NCBI GenBank assembly: GCA_018340375.1
Contig: JAFFJZ010000001.1
Coordinates: 50,088,001-50,152,000 of the forward strand
From: Gonatopus flavifemur
Lineage: Eukaryota > Arthropoda > Insecta > Hymenoptera > Dryinidae
Direction of reading: 5' to 3'
DNA length: 64,000 nt
How positions within the stretch are numbered: position 1 is the stretch's first letter; every line of letters starts with the position of its first letter. Of the stretch, positions 12,165 to 25,028 are shown one piece after another. The notes under the pieces are model-generated. The model worked only from the letters and a program-made list of their open reading frames with translations, ran no database searches and was not told the origin of the DNA. A program made the position numbers and the translations under genes.

Positions 12165-13335
12165 TATAAATTCTGGGTTAGGACTTTAAAAGAATTGAAA
12201 AATTATAGAGTGCCAGGAGTAGATGACATGAATGCGGACCTTATCAAAGCTTCCAGTCAAAGAACCCGTGACGCACTGTTTGATTTGGTCAGGGATATGT
12301 ACGAAAATGAAGAAGTATCGAAAGATTTCCAAAAGAATAAAATTGTCGTCATTCCGAAAAAACAAGGAACAGACAAATGCGAGGACTACAGAACGATTAA
12401 TTTAACTTCGCATGCCTCGAGAATACTGACAACAATTATATACAGGAAGATAGAAAATAAAATAGAGAGTAGATCAGCAGAAGATCAGTTCGGTTTTAGG
12501 GAAAATAGGGGAACGCGAGAAGCAATTTTAGCATTCAGAACAGTAGTAGAGAAAAGACTAAAGTTAAAAAAGTCTGTTCACATAGGTTTTGTATATATAC
12601 AAAAAGCATTCGATAATGTTGGTTGGGAGAAAATGTTTGCGGTTTTCAAAAAGGTAGGAATTGATTTCAATATTACTAGAAAACTATTGTATGAATATAA
12701 ATAAGGACAAAACAGAATTCATGATTTGTACAACAGTGAAAACATCAAGAAGAACGAAAATCAAAATAGATGCAGAGACAATTCAGCAAGGGAAAGAATT
12801 AAAATATCCAGAAAGCATAATTACAGAAAACGGTGAAAGCGAAAGAGATATAAGAGCAAGAATAGCACAAGGAAAATAGGCTTTCCACCAAAAGGAACAG
12901 TTACCATGCTCGAAGAATATTAGCTTAGCAGTAAGGAAGAAATTCTTATTATATGGTTGCGAAACTTGGACAATTGGAAAAACGAACCAACGAAGACTGG
13001 AAGCTTTTGAAATGTGGTGTTATAGAAGAATGCTTAGAATAAAGTGGATAGAGAAAGTGAAAAATGAAGAAGTACTTGAGAAGGTGAATGAAAAAAGGAG
13101 TCTTTTGAAACATGTCGTGAAAAGAAGAAGTAATCTGATAGGACACACATTAAGGCATGATAGTTTATTGAAAACAATATGAGAAGGAAAAATGAATGGT
13201 GAAACTCGTCAAGGTAGACCTAGATCAAGTTATATGAAGCAAATTATACAAGATAAGGGTTGTCGTAGATATGTAGAAATTAAGCGTTTAGCGGATAATA
13301 GGCATGGTTGGAGGATTTCATCAAACCAGTCATAA
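12165..13335 (+). pseudogene. Non-LTR retrotransposon (RTE-like) reverse transcriptase fragment
   Basis: Three broken frames read in order. From 12165: VPGVDDMNADLIKA, IPKKQGTDKCEDYRTINL, then DQFGFRENRGTREAI and AFDNVGWEKM, the finger and palm motifs of a LINE reverse transcriptase. From about 12690: MNINKDKTEFM, the thumb-side motif. From about 12950 to the stop at 13333: CETWTI, LEAFEMWCYRRML, LIGHTLRHD and GRPRSSYM, the C-terminal region usual in RTE/BovB-like elements. The piece with the catalytic YADD box is missing: a deletion joins the palm to the thumb near 12690 with a frame change. Further stops are at about 12877 and 13180. There is no endonuclease domain upstream, so it is 5'-truncated. 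Clade assignment rests on motif memory. Confidence 0.85.
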
Positions 13336-15770
13336 GACTGATTACTTCATGAGGAAATTCTGTACACAATATTTTCGCAATGTTTGTCACGAAATGATCG
13401 AAATATTCTGATTTCATAACATGAATTGATCTCAGCACACCCTGTAAACTGAGTTGGCTCTAGTGAAAATGCAATCGAAAATGAACAGCATCTCTATCCG
13501 TATGTAATGGAGTTTTGATTACAGGATTCTCATTCCGATAAAATTTTCAATACCCCACAATATTTGTAAATATTCTAGGATTTGTATATCGATACATACA
13601 ACGTCATACCGTACATTTTGCAAATCCTAAAATCCTATTACCCAACCGTGACCGTATATAAAGCAAAAACCTTCTGTTTTACATGCAACGTTTATTTCAA
13701 AATATCGGTTGAATATGAATTGATAAAGTTTACATATAATTCGCAATAATCCGCGTAGTTATTCGGCTGTACTGTGCGGAATAATAAATTTATGACGGAA
13801 TCGTATTTGCTTGAATCCATTTTCGAAAAACGTCATGGAAATATTATAGGAATACATATTCATAACACTATACCCGCGAAATTATTATCGAATGAACGTC
13901 GGTTGCGGACATAATAATTCAATTGGAACGAGAAAAGTATGTTCGTAAAAACGATATCAGATTTCCATCAATCTGATTTGATTTTGATGTGCGCTGTCGT
14001 TGGGGTTGTATTTCCTCCAGAGGAGATGTAATGCTCGGTACGACGGAAGTGAACAATCCCTCTCATAGCTTGGGCGGTATATGTCATCACGAATTGATGT
14101 GGCACCATCAGCTTGATCATACGGATGAAGATGTATTGTGAAGAATAATCAACTGAACAAAAAAATCTAGAATTCTATCGAATTTTCACATCGTATCGAA
14201 GAAATAAAATTTTTGTCCGGAATTTCGAGATGACCGGGATGAATGTTCCGTTGAACCAATCGAATATTCATTCAATTCAAATTTCATTAGGTCGAGTATT
14301 TAATTGACGGAATCAGTGCGCAAATATTCACCTCTTCGATCAAAGGATTGCCTTATCAACAAAAATGAAGTTCTATTGTTACAACAGTCGTTCATTTTTG
14401 TTCCAGGGAATTGAAAGAATTTCATTGTACAAATTTGCGTCAGATTCTTGTGAACAGAAAACAATCATGAAATGTTGGATCAAGGTGATAAGAAGTTCTA
14501 TCATCACGTGTAATGAACGGCGTTGGTTACATTCACATTCCAATCACGAATGCGAATGGAAAATACAGTGATTTTCAAGAGAATCTAACAATATTTCGTG
14601 GTTTTTTTTTAGTGGAAATGGAACTGAAAAATTATAAATACTCAATAATACACTGTTAAAAATTTGTGCATTAAGCTTCAATCACATGTGGTGGAAGCAA
14701 TTTCCACTCACGTGATTGAAAAAGTTCTTGAAATTTCAATCGCATATGACTGAAAATTTAGTTACTAAACTATTCTATTATGGGTAATATAATATAGCAA
14801 AGACTGAAAATTCAATCACCGAGAATTTACCTTAAATTACACGAAAACAATTCTCTCCAGTTGAAGGATTCTTATCCCGAAGCTTGGAAGGCGTTTTTCT
14901 CAGAACCATGTTTTTCAAGTTTGACTCCACGATATCTCAAAAACTACTGAACGGATCGCTCTTTTTTTTCATTTTGCAGCCGCTTGAATTTTTCGGAGGA
15001 TAAACCTAAATGGAGATCACATTTGCTCTCTTTCTCTCTTTTTATAGCACTTTAAAGAGCGAAAAAAGGTGAAAAAATGCCACTAAAAGTTTGCATGCTG
15101 TAATTTTTTTAATTTTGGACTCCTCATTGGTTGTATGGGTACAATCTCCAACAAGTATAATATAATCCATGAAAATTTGTGAATTTTTGATTTCTGATTA
15201 TTTTTGTAAGTGCTATAGTGGCGTTCGATTGATCACTGTTTTTTTTAGGTGATTATGTTTCAACGCGTATCAACAATTCCCATGGCATTATTTTTTACTG
15301 GAAGGAACTTTTTGATGTACTCAAAGACTTACTCAACAAGTGTGAAAACCCCCGAATTCTTCATTGACTTCCTTCCATGAAAAAAAAATTCGAGAAAATC
15401 AGCTTATTTTGGGGTCGCTAGATGAGAACCTCCCCTTACCATGGTGAAAATGAAGCGTTGAAGCGCAACGAAAGTGTAACGAAAACGCAAGCGAAGAGTC
15501 AACGAAGCGTAATTTAGGAGGGAATTGGAACATTTTTTTCACGTTTCGTGTATTTCAATATCCGCTTCCTTCACTTTTGGATTTTCACCAGGGTATGGGC
15601 ACTCAAGCATCAGAAGGAGTACCATGCAGGGTAGTATCGAGCTACGTGAAACTAATCTGGACCCATGCAGGTATCTTTTTTGCAGTATAGTTCAACCAAA
15701 TATGGTTTGACTATAAGCAAATTCTTACTGATCCTACTGAGCATGGTCAAACTTGGCTGGGTTTTAACAG
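13336..15770. other. No gene recognised; probably old repeat sequence at 14650-15440
   Basis: 13336-14640 has nothing recognisable. Around 14650-14860 a weak palindrome (cactgttaaaaatttg; caatcacatgtg) may be a decayed CACTG-type MITE. 14870-15440 (cgatatctcaaaaactac, tgcatgctgtaattttt) has the look of untranslated transposon sequence, but no ends could be fixed. 15435-15500 is rich in GAAGCG and AACGAA words. Confidence 0.35.
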
Positions 15771-16143
15771 CACTGTAAAAAGAAAGTCTCAAATTCAGCT
15801 CATTTCATGGCTGAATCTATGATGCGAACAAATCAAATGTTGCTGAAGTTTGAATTGTTTATTGAAACGAATTGATAATCGAATAACGAACTACTCAACT
15901 GTTAAATATTCCAATTCTTGCAATATACTGCACATTATCTTGTGAATGGTATTTTCAGTTGCAAGGAGTTGATTCGAAAAGATGATTTATTAGATTTTAT
16001 GAGTTTCAATTTTCGTTTCGTTTCTGTAAACGATTCAAACTTCAGGAACATCAAATTAAGCCGAAAAAACAATCACCGACACAATGGAAAAAGCATTGTC
16101 TGAAATTAGGATGCAAACAGATTGAGACTTTCTTTTTACAGTG
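15771..16143. repeat. CACTGTAAAA-ended element, 373 bp
   Basis: CACTGTAAAAAGAAAGTCTC (15771-15790) is mirrored by GAGACTTTCTTTTTACAGTG (16124-16143). Internal sequence is less palindromic than in neighbours. It contains the segment shared with 7371-7425, suggesting that a piece of other sequence lies between these ends. Confidence 0.65.
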
Positions 16144-16168
16144 ATGGTGAGCTATAAATGTAGATTGT

Positions 16169-16377
16169 ACAAAAATTCCTTCTGAGAATTCAGAAAATAT
16201 GACTGTAATTTTTCACGATTTTCAGACAAATTTGGCTGAATTTTGAAACATTTGACTGAATATTCAGAATGCGTTACGAAATTCAGTTAAAGTTTTCCAA
16301 TCCCAGTGGAATCATCTGAAAATTCAGAAGAAAATGACTGTGAAAAAATACTGAATTCTCAAAAGGAATTTTTTCAT
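16169..16377. repeat. Palindromic MITE, family A copy
   Basis: AAAATTCCTTCTGAGAATTC at the left is mirrored by GAATTCTCAAAAGGAATTTT at the right, and TGACTGTAATTTTTCA by TGACTGTGAAAAAATA. Same family as 5465-5673. The outermost CACTG ends are eroded. Confidence 0.55.
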
Positions 16378-16407
16378 ACACACTTTGTGTATAAATTTGA
16401 TTGCATA

Positions 16408-16654
16408 CATTGTAAAAAAAATTTGTTGAATTCCAAACAAAAATGTTCGGAAATTTACAAATTAGTCTTGGAAAAATGATTTTCGAACTTTTTTGTAAAT
16501 TTACGAACAAAAGTTTGTAAATTTTCGAAAATCTTCGTGAAATCACAAATTTTTTTGAATACTTACAAACTTTTGTTCGTTAATTTACAAAAAAAGTTTG
16601 TGTAAAAAACTGCCAAACTTTATTTGGAATTTCACAAAGAAATTTTTCACAGTG
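16408..16654. repeat. Palindromic MITE (family B) with TA target duplication
   Basis: It starts CATTGTAAAAAAAATTTG and ends AAATTTTTCACAGTG, with TA at 16406-16407 and 16655-16656. The arms are built of alternating ACAAAAGTTTGT, AATTTACAAA and TTCGAA words. A second copy in inverse orientation is at 55343-55589. Confidence 0.7.
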
Positions 16655-17477
16655 TACAAATTCACTGAAGAATTATTCTCGCACAGCGACGTATAATCAA
16701 AGAAAAAAATGAAGAAAGAAAGAAGGGAAGAGAAAAAAAGACACATGGATATTCATTCTATGAAAATTGAATATTTGCGCACTTCACAACATTGTGAATT
16801 GCTCATAATCGCAAAACGTGATAATATTATACGTAGTCACCCATGAATTGAATTTCTTTTCATAAAGACGAGAGATAGTTGCTACCCAACCCTACGTCAT
16901 AATCAAATTGTTACGACTACGATAAAGAAGATCATTACAAAGCAACGGGAATTAAAGAAAGGATAACAGAGAAATTTATTTCGCAAACGTTTGCTGGTGA
17001 GAATGATACAAATTCTCGTAAGAAAATCAATGAAGAAAATAATAGTAGCAGTCATTTCATGATGAAAGCATCAGGAAAGTTTATCATTGAATTAGAAAAT
17101 CAACAAAACAAATCAGAAGATCGATGATCTGTTTTTTTCCCCCAAAATCTCATCATTTTGATGTATTATTATGAAATAAAAAACTTCACTTTTGTTTCGT
17201 GTATCTGGCTTACTTCGAGAAACGGTTAAGAATAAAAGTTTATTCGGTTGTTGATAACGTAAAAATAAGTACAAAAGTAAGCGAGTTTTCATACAATGAA
17301 GGAGAGCACTTACCTCGACATTAGTTTTCTTAGTAAGATGCCGTAAGTTTGGTCAGACTTTTTGTACTTCACGTATAAAATTTCGTTTATATCAATCTCA
17401 TGAAATTTTATCTCATTTCGATTCTGTTGTAATTCACGTAATAGTTTATTCAGTAGACATCTTCCACGTCAAATCAA
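16655..17477. other. AT-rich sequence, no gene recognised
   Basis: A purine-rich run at 16700-16745 and AT-rich sequence. No frame of interest. Confidence 0.45.
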
Positions 17478-18510
17478 CCCAACTAACATTTCAATTCTTG
17501 AGAGATATCTAACCGAATACTTAATTGAGAAATCTTTAAGAACTTTCTTGAAGAGTTCTTAAAGATATCTCTTAGAAGTGTTGGAAAGACATCTTGTAAA
17601 AGATTTCTAAAAGATATCTTTTAGAAGTCTTGAGGAGATTTCTGAAAGATGTCTTGATTACGACACGTTTAAGAAGATAAATTTTTCAGCGGCTTTGAGG
17701 TTATATGAGCACATGATCATGAATAACACAGAATAAAACTTTGAATGTACCTGTTATTACAATCGTATTGCAAAAGAGGTGATTTCATACATGAATTAAA
17801 AGCTTAAACCAATCATTGAGATATCAAGAAATTTGAAAGTTTGTAAAAAGTACGATTTTGTCGCCTTATGACGTGCACAATAAAATTACCGAATATCCGC
17901 TTCACAACAATTCGTCAGAAATACTTTAGAAAGAATCTGCGGTATTCGCGAAATATTAACGACCGCTAGAACACAGAATTGATTTCTAAATATGTTCCAC
18001 TAAATTTATTCATCTTTTCTATTTGTAAGTACATTCAACTCTTTTGATATTTATTCATCTGATAACAGTTTGTTCAAAAGATCATTTTCACTTTGAAACT
18101 GGACACCGCTGACATATTTCATTATGTCATATCGACAATTATGGGCGTCTCTACCATGTTGTACGTATAGCTCAAGTGACTGAGGCGTAAATATATCGTC
18201 AACTGAATGGGTTCGATTCCCGTAACAACAAGGGTCGAAATCAGGTAAGCTTTATCGGAACGCGAGAGCAGTTGAAGAAACAGGAGGGAAAGGATATAGA
18301 AAAGGTTAAGAATTTTTTTTGTGAACAAATTCAAGAGTCTTCCAAGACATCTTTAAGAACTCTTCAAGATATCTTTTCGAATTCTATACGTGCTTCATAA
18401 GATATCTTTTGGGATTCGTTTCGGTATCTTTTAGAACGTTTTTTAAGACTTCTTACAAACGCATTGAGACTTCTTGAAGATATCTTTGAGATGTCTGAAT
18501 GTTAGTTGGG
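17478..18510. mobile_element. Long palindromic element with AAGATATCTT arrays
   Basis: The terminal CCCAACTAACATT (17478-17490) is mirrored by AATGTTAGTTGGG (18498-18510). Both arms (about 17490-17690 and 18335-18500) consist of repeated palindromic words: AAAGATATCTTTTAGAAG, GAAGATATCTT, TTAAGAACTCTTCAAG. A 600-bp non-palindromic loop separates them and includes a tRNA-like segment at 18157-18230. There is no transposase. A similar word set fills 55598-55896. Confidence 0.55.
18157..18230 (+). other. tRNA-like segment (degenerate tRNA or SINE head)
   Basis: There is an A-box-like TAGCTCAAGTGA (18168) and a B-box GGTTCGATTCC (18210-18220), spaced as in a tRNA gene. The T arm folds properly: ATGGG, loop TTCGATT, CCCGT. 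The ends TGTTGTA (18157-18163) and AACAACA (18224-18230) pair at six of seven positions. The D arm and anticodon stem do not fold well, and no sensible anticodon can be assigned. A working tRNA is unlikely; a decayed tRNA or tRNA-derived SINE is the better reading. Confidence 0.35.
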
Positions 18511-21500
18511 AATCCATTGTTTCTTTTTTCAGAACAATCAGAATCAAGGTTCCAAGACAATAAATTTTCAATTATTCAAATTCAACGTAAATTCTTCGCA
18601 TTGCCTAAAAAACAGTTGAGTATCATATAATCATACTTGAGTGCAGACAAAAACTAAAAATAAGACAGTTTTCGCTATAGGTTCGGTCCAGAGAGGATCC
18701 ATCTAATGAATTCTATTCTTTAAAATTCATCCATTCTTTCCGCACGTGAGGAGAAAACTTTCGAATGAATAAGTTTGAATGTACAGTTTTTTCAAACGAA
18801 AGAATGCAGGAAAGTCTTCGGTGACTTTGTGGAGGAAAAGGGAGAATAACGTAAGATACTCTTCTTGAAGGGGGGAAAAAAGAAAGAACTGCTGGATTAT
18901 TTCTTTAGAGAGAAGAAAAGAGCAGATTCTTAGGTTACTTCCTCGGACAGAAGATGGAATAACACTCAGGGAACTCTGTACTGTACGAATATTTTCTGAA
19001 AGGTTCGTTCGCTTCACAGGAGATAAAGAAAATGAATTTCCCTTGAATTTCTAACCAATTACATACCATCGTTTGATATGTTCAATTATTGCCGTGTTTT
19101 GTAGACGTTCGGAAGTGATTTGTATGTTTCAGAACACTTGTGTACATGATTTTGACAATCTCTTTGTCTGAAAAATTCAACGAATATTTCTCAATCCAAC
19201 GGGATCTGAAGTTTTCCTTTCATATAAATGATATCCAACCCAAGTATCATCCGATCGTTGTGTATATGTATTACGAACGTGCATATAGAGAGAAACTCGG
19301 GAAATTCGCATTCATTTGGAAACGCAATATTTTTCCAAAATCAACAATTCATCTTCCGGAAATTCAATCAATTAAAATGCCATTTTATTTTTCGCGCAAA
19401 ATTGAATGATGACCTCTATGATGAAGTACTAAATCAATTCCATCGGATTGCGATAAAATTATTATCAATTTTTCCTACTTTTGTGACCGTATAAATCAAT
19501 GTGTGGACAGGAGGGATAGGATGAATGATTATGATTTATAAATGGGGAGTCAAGAATGAATGTGTTGATCTCAATTCGAGGTCAGAGAAAAAGTAGATAT
19601 ATTTGCTCCGAAATCAAGTGAAAAACGAAAAGGGGAAAGAAAACGATATCTTGTTTTCCTCTTGAATACTCCAATACAAGTATATGGTAAAACGGAGAAG
19701 GTATAAAATTGGGGTACTCCGTTGTATAAAAATGAACAACTATCAACTGGAGAGAGAATGATGCTCCGTTCCGAAAGTATGTATTATAGATAAATATCAA
19801 ATGTAACTAAAATGCGAAGAGTATTCTGTATCATACTCTATCCAACTATCTTACGTAGGAAAAAGATCTGATCGGAAAAATTCTCAAGAGGCATTAATTT
19901 CTTATGTTCTATGTGTTTTTAAACACCGCACTTCATATATATTCGTCAACGATTTGTCGATAATTTCCCTTCTGGTCGTTTGATTCGACACATTTAAATT
20001 ACGAAACATCATTTCACTGATGAATTAAGCTTGGAATATTATATAAAACATATGTGATGAGAATATACACAATCATAACGTAATACGTTTGTCAACTTTC
20101 ATCGATTTCAAACACCAGTTGAATTCACAGAAAGTCGAATCCATTAATTAAACCGCAAATTGAAAATTAATTGGGAATGGTTTCCTCATTCAATTAAGAT
20201 ATTGTGAATGCTATATAATTTATATGAAAAGAGAATTCACGGTGAGGATAAAATTAATGGGAAATTACATTCACATCTTTTGTTACAGCGACATGATGAC
20301 ATTTGTTATACAACATAGCTATACTATACACTGTCGCTTTTTGAGATCTTCGAAAACAGTGCTTTCAAAGCTAACACAGTTTCCTGACTCAACATAACAG
20401 GTGTGACATTCAAATTCAGCCATGGTTGAGCTTTTACTAGAATTTTTATCGAATTTTATACCCTCTTGTTCATCGAACAGTCTCTTCATCCAAAACTTTG
20501 CGAAGCCTGGGTAAGCGTATGTCCAGTTGTTTTATATGAGAAGTGTCTTCTTTATTGAACCACGCGACCGGTGGATTAAGTTATTACGTGACCTTTGATT
20601 AGATCCCTGCTTCAATCTGGGCAGCCTTTAGAAGCGATGTAAGATGTACGTAATTTATCTACAAATACGTACAAGGGAAATGGAACTTCTTCTTCATTCT
20701 CAGAAATTTTACCTCGAATTGGGATTTACTTTCTTCCTTTGATTTCCTCAATGTCAATTTTATATATTTGTTTCGGTGACAATTCACAAAATATCTTTGA
20801 AAAAAGAAATTATACGACCACGTCGTGAGATACGAATGTTTTCGAGTAATTTATTGATGTTGTCTCTCGTATAATCAAAACAGAAACCCAGACGAATCGA
20901 CAACAAATCACATCCCTTCATCCAAAGAAATCCAAACAACCCATGAAACAGTTGTGGCAATTTATTAGCTTTCATCAATCAGCAGTAGTTTGAAAACACC
21001 CACCTAATCATAGAATTTCAATCACTCGAACTTTTGGTGATTTTATTTTGAATATCTTTAGTTCCTCATAAACTTTTTACCTTCGAACCTCTGAAATTCA
21101 ACCTGAAGTGGAGTGATGCATGATAGGAAGGTCGAAAACTGTGTTGATAATACAAAGATATGCCTTGCGCAATAACTCTTGACAGAGAAACTCGTTAAAG
21201 AACAGGAACAATGTTCGAGATTTAATGGTTTTCCAGAACCATAGGTATGCCAAAAACTGTTCTATGATATATCACATCCTAGATATATGAAGACTTGATT
21301 GCACTTTCACAGTTTTCTCACGATATCCGATCTAAACTTTCAAGAAAGTTGGTGAATTTGATTAGAATATTATTGACAATGAGGGGAGTCTCGTTATTCT
21401 TCTCAAAATTCTGGTACCGAGATGAGCAATAAATTGCCTGAAGGAAAGTGAAAATCGTTAGATCCGTCAACGAGAATATCATTCTAGAGAGTGACAGTAA

Positions 21501-22587
21501 TCTGTTCTTCACGGAATACGAAAATCTCCGATCTCATCGGGACTGTAACAAATGATTCAAAAGATTTCTCATTAACAAGATTCCGGGTACGTCATATTTC
21601 CGGAAATTGATTGATGTTTGGATACTTATTACCCGCCATCAAGGAATAAAATATAGAATACATGATATGTCTATAGGAAGCTAGATCCATTCGAAGTTCA
21701 GCAGAGTTCAGCTATTCCTCGAGAAACAAGATCTTGTTTGAATTTCCTTTCGAAAGAGTTGTATTCCAAAGTGATAAATTGTGGTATTTTGCTTCTCCTA
21801 TCTCACTTCCAACATTCTCTGTTGAATTTCAATTTTCGAAAGTGTATATATCGGGAATGTGATCTGAAGAAAAATACATGAATTTTTATTCAAACATTAC
21901 AGACGATTTTATGGAGAAATCGAATAGGGAGGGAATAACGAGTATGGTGAACGGAGAATGAATGATTAATTGAAAATCTGAATGTAAAAGATAAAAAGTT
22001 TCAGATGATTAATACTTAATCTAAAACTCTCATATAAATATCCCGTGTGGCTATTTATTTGGAATTCATAAGAGAGGGAGGGAGTCAGTGAAAGTTACTC
22101 ACAGTTTTGCATAAATTTTCGCAATACCTGAGTACGAAGAATAAAGGTAAATGAAGTTATTACATGGAACTGTAAGAATTTCTTGCGTGCAGTAACATGA
22201 AGATGTTCTGAAAATCACGTACGAATTCCCTGTCGGATTCGTGATATATGAAACCTTTTAGAACAACTGCATTTCGTCTTTTGAAATTCAACTCTTCATG
22301 TAAAGTCAGCACAAAATGACTTCAAAGACTCACGCTTACTTTCCTGTGTCTTGTTAAATGGACCGAATTTTTGAAGAGAACGAGAGGGAATTTAAGTTCA
22401 CGTCTTTTTCAGTAAATCTTTTGTACGTTTGTGCATTATTCTAGAAACTGAAGGCTTGTGGTATCGTTAATTGGTTTCAACGTTCTCCCGCAATTCGCAA
22501 TGTCTTTAAACGGGCTAGATTTTCATTGTTCTGATTATATATAATTCGTTATTTTCCACTGATATTTCTAAATGAACTATAATATAG
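18511..22587. other. AT-rich sequence, no gene recognised
   Basis: Four kilobases without an assignable feature. The longest frames (18727-19017 minus, 19140-19409 and 19228-19494 plus) carry no recognisable domain and overlap each other as chance frames do. It may be intron or intergenic. Confidence 0.45.
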
Positions 22588-22826
22588 TCTCATTGCTAGA
22601 TAAATCTGCTTGGGACTTCATAAGAATATTATGAAGTTTTACAGAAACAGTTAATTGAATTTTCACATATTTGTGAAATTGAATCAACAATTGTTACATT
22701 TCAGATAGAAATTTCGAAATTTCATTATCAATATTAAATTTAAGAACCATTCTTGAATTCAATATAAAAATATGATATTTCATAAAGAATTTCGTATTGA
22801 ATTCAAGAGTTTTCCTAACAATATAG
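22588..22826. repeat. Decayed relative of the 7591 hairpin
   Basis: Matching words in the same order as 7591-7817: taGAtAAATCTG, ACTTCATAAGAATATTATGAAG, then ATTGAATTCAAG arms around ATATGATATTTCATA, ending CCTAACAATA. The arms have diverged. Confidence 0.4.
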
Positions 22827-23570
22827 CGTGTTCGACTTTCAGTGAATAACGAATCATCTTTATTGGAAAATTTTCACTGGCACATCGATATACGTGTTGA
22901 CATCATAGTTCGCTTCGCGAGTATTAGTCACAGACGTGGGAATAAAATGATGAAGTTGGCAGATAACGGTTTTCGCCTAAATTCGAATTAGGGTGATAAA
23001 TCAATTATGGAGTTGGAAGAACATTATACTTGAGCGTCATTCTGATTTTTTCATTCGATTCTATTTCTGATCGACTAGGAATTGTCATTTGGTTGATTCG
23101 AAATTTCATAACGACCTGGCAAGGTTATTTGGAACGAGGAATACACTTTTTCCTACGGATTTACTCATCACTTATGTGCTTTGAATACAATGACCAATTA
23201 GAACAAGCTAAAATCACTAAATTCACAACCCTGTCTTCGCGTCCATTGTTTTCATCTTGCTTGTCAACTGCCGTTGACGCTCGGAATATTCGCATGTCGT
23301 CATGAATCGCATTCGAAGCGATTTAACTTCGCGAGGAATTATCGGAAAAACAACAATGAAATACCTCACTTTGTGTACAGGAGGTTTAATTCATAAATGT
23401 CATTCACGGAGCAAAAAGTATTCTTGTTAGTTACAACAGCGATTTCTTTACCATCTCAACATAGTATTCGGTCTTATTTTATACACAATAAGCCCGACCA
23501 CTATGTTAGCATGGCGAATATCACCATTCTTTTCTCTCCGTGCAGTAAAATTTGTTCGCTATTTTATATA
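22827..23570. other. AT-rich sequence, no gene recognised
   Basis: The 91-codon plus-strand frame at 23030-23305 shows no known motif. Confidence 0.4.
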
Positions 23571-23942
23571 TAGGGTGTCCCAGAAAAAAGTACCGATATT
23601 TCACCAGCGTACTCCTGAAAGAAAACTGAACAACTTTTCCATTTAACATTTTTCGATCCGAAGTTTAGTTTTCGAGTTATGAAAAAAATAAGTTGACCAT
23701 TCACGTGGCAAGTACATCGGCCAGTCTGATCATCAAAGAGTATACTTATGTAGCATCCACTGGATTCGTTGAAATCAACTCTGAAACTGAGCCTCTGATC
23801 AGAAAATGGTAAATGCTCGGATAACATATATTGGAAATTGTGAAATGTGTCAAAAATCTGTCAATTTCAATGTCAACAGTTGTTCAGTTCTCTCTCAGGA
23901 ACACGCTGGTGAAAGATTGATACTTTGTTCTGGAACACCCTG
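23571..23942. repeat. Palindromic MITE with GGGTGTCCCA ends
   Basis: TAGGGTGTCCCAGAAAAAAG at the left is mirrored by CTTTGTTCTGGAACACCCTG at the right. CACCAGCGTACTCCTGAAAG is mirrored by TCTCAGGAACACGCTGGTG. It is flanked by TA (23569-23570, 23943-23944). The ends match those of the intact transposon at 60752-62819 (CAGGGTGTCCCA), so that transposase is a candidate mobiliser. Confidence 0.7.
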
Positions 23943-23964
23943 TATAATGCCAAATTTTGATGGA

Positions 23965-24116
23965 GAAGTGAACATTTTTTGCTGCCACAGCTGAAGAAAT
24001 CGCTGTTGTAGCTAACAAGATTGCTGTAATAGCAAACAGTTGGCTTCCACAGCAAAAAATTCGCTGCTCCAGCAAAATAACACTTCGCTGCCATGGTGAA
24101 TTTCTTTTTTCTCCAC
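23965..24116. repeat. Partial copy of the TGCTG/CAGCA array element
   Basis: Serial words TTTTGCTGCCACAGCTGAAG, TTGCTGTAATAGCAAAC and CCACAGCAAAAAATTCGCTG end in TTTTTTCTCCACG. It matches the right half of 25739-26109. The left half is absent. Confidence 0.6.
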
Positions 24117-25028
24117 GTTCATTTTATGGAAAACTCAATTCCAACATGAATTCATAATTAGTTCTATTCGTACACATCTGAAGTGTATTCATTAATTGTG
24201 ATTTGTCTTTTACAATACTGCATTATCGACATCCAAAGAATATCGGGCTCGAGACAATCTCAGATTAACAATCAAAGCATTGAATTAATTGGAAAAAAAA
24301 GGAGAAGAACAGTAATTCCACACGTTTCCTAGAGTTCTCATATCTACTTCCTACGTATCATAATTTGCATAGTACTGCAAGACATATGCATCTAGCAATA
24401 AAGATTGGCAACACGCAAGAACAAATATCAACGTTCTTCAATAACGTGCACGTTCGTTCTCACAGACGATCTACTTCGCTTCCCTGTTCAATTTCACTGA
24501 TTAAATATTTCTGTCAACGCATTTTGATCGAGGGAGATCGTGAGGATGATATTTCAGAACTTGGAAGAACCGTAATTTTCTCAAACACATGGGAACAATT
24601 GTACTCCACTGTTCTATTTGGGAATTGAGCACGTTTTCATTTGATAAGAATGAACGTCATCCGAATATTCAATCCGAACGCGTAGGTAGAGAGGACAGTA
24701 CGAAATGAAATTTGAACTTTCATAAAGTATTTGCAATTCATCGTATTCGAAACTCATAATTCACCTAACTTTTCTGAATTGAACTCCCCTAATTTTCTCA
24801 ATTTTATTTCATTTGATTCGTCTATGGCCTTGGAATATATTTCTCAAAATTGTGAAAGATGATGACAGTCTCGTAATAAAGAGAAGACTATCCCATCCGT
24901 CTTTTCTCTTCCACGTTTTCCTCACAGTTCAATATACTTCGATGAATGATGATAGCACCTCCTTCATCAGTATAACATAATGTTTCCGTGATGACAAGTG
25001 TCATTCGGTTGAAATATACAGTCTTGTA
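24117..25028. other. AT-rich sequence, no gene recognised
   Basis: The frame at 24365-24628 (87 codons) has no recognisable motif. Confidence 0.4.
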
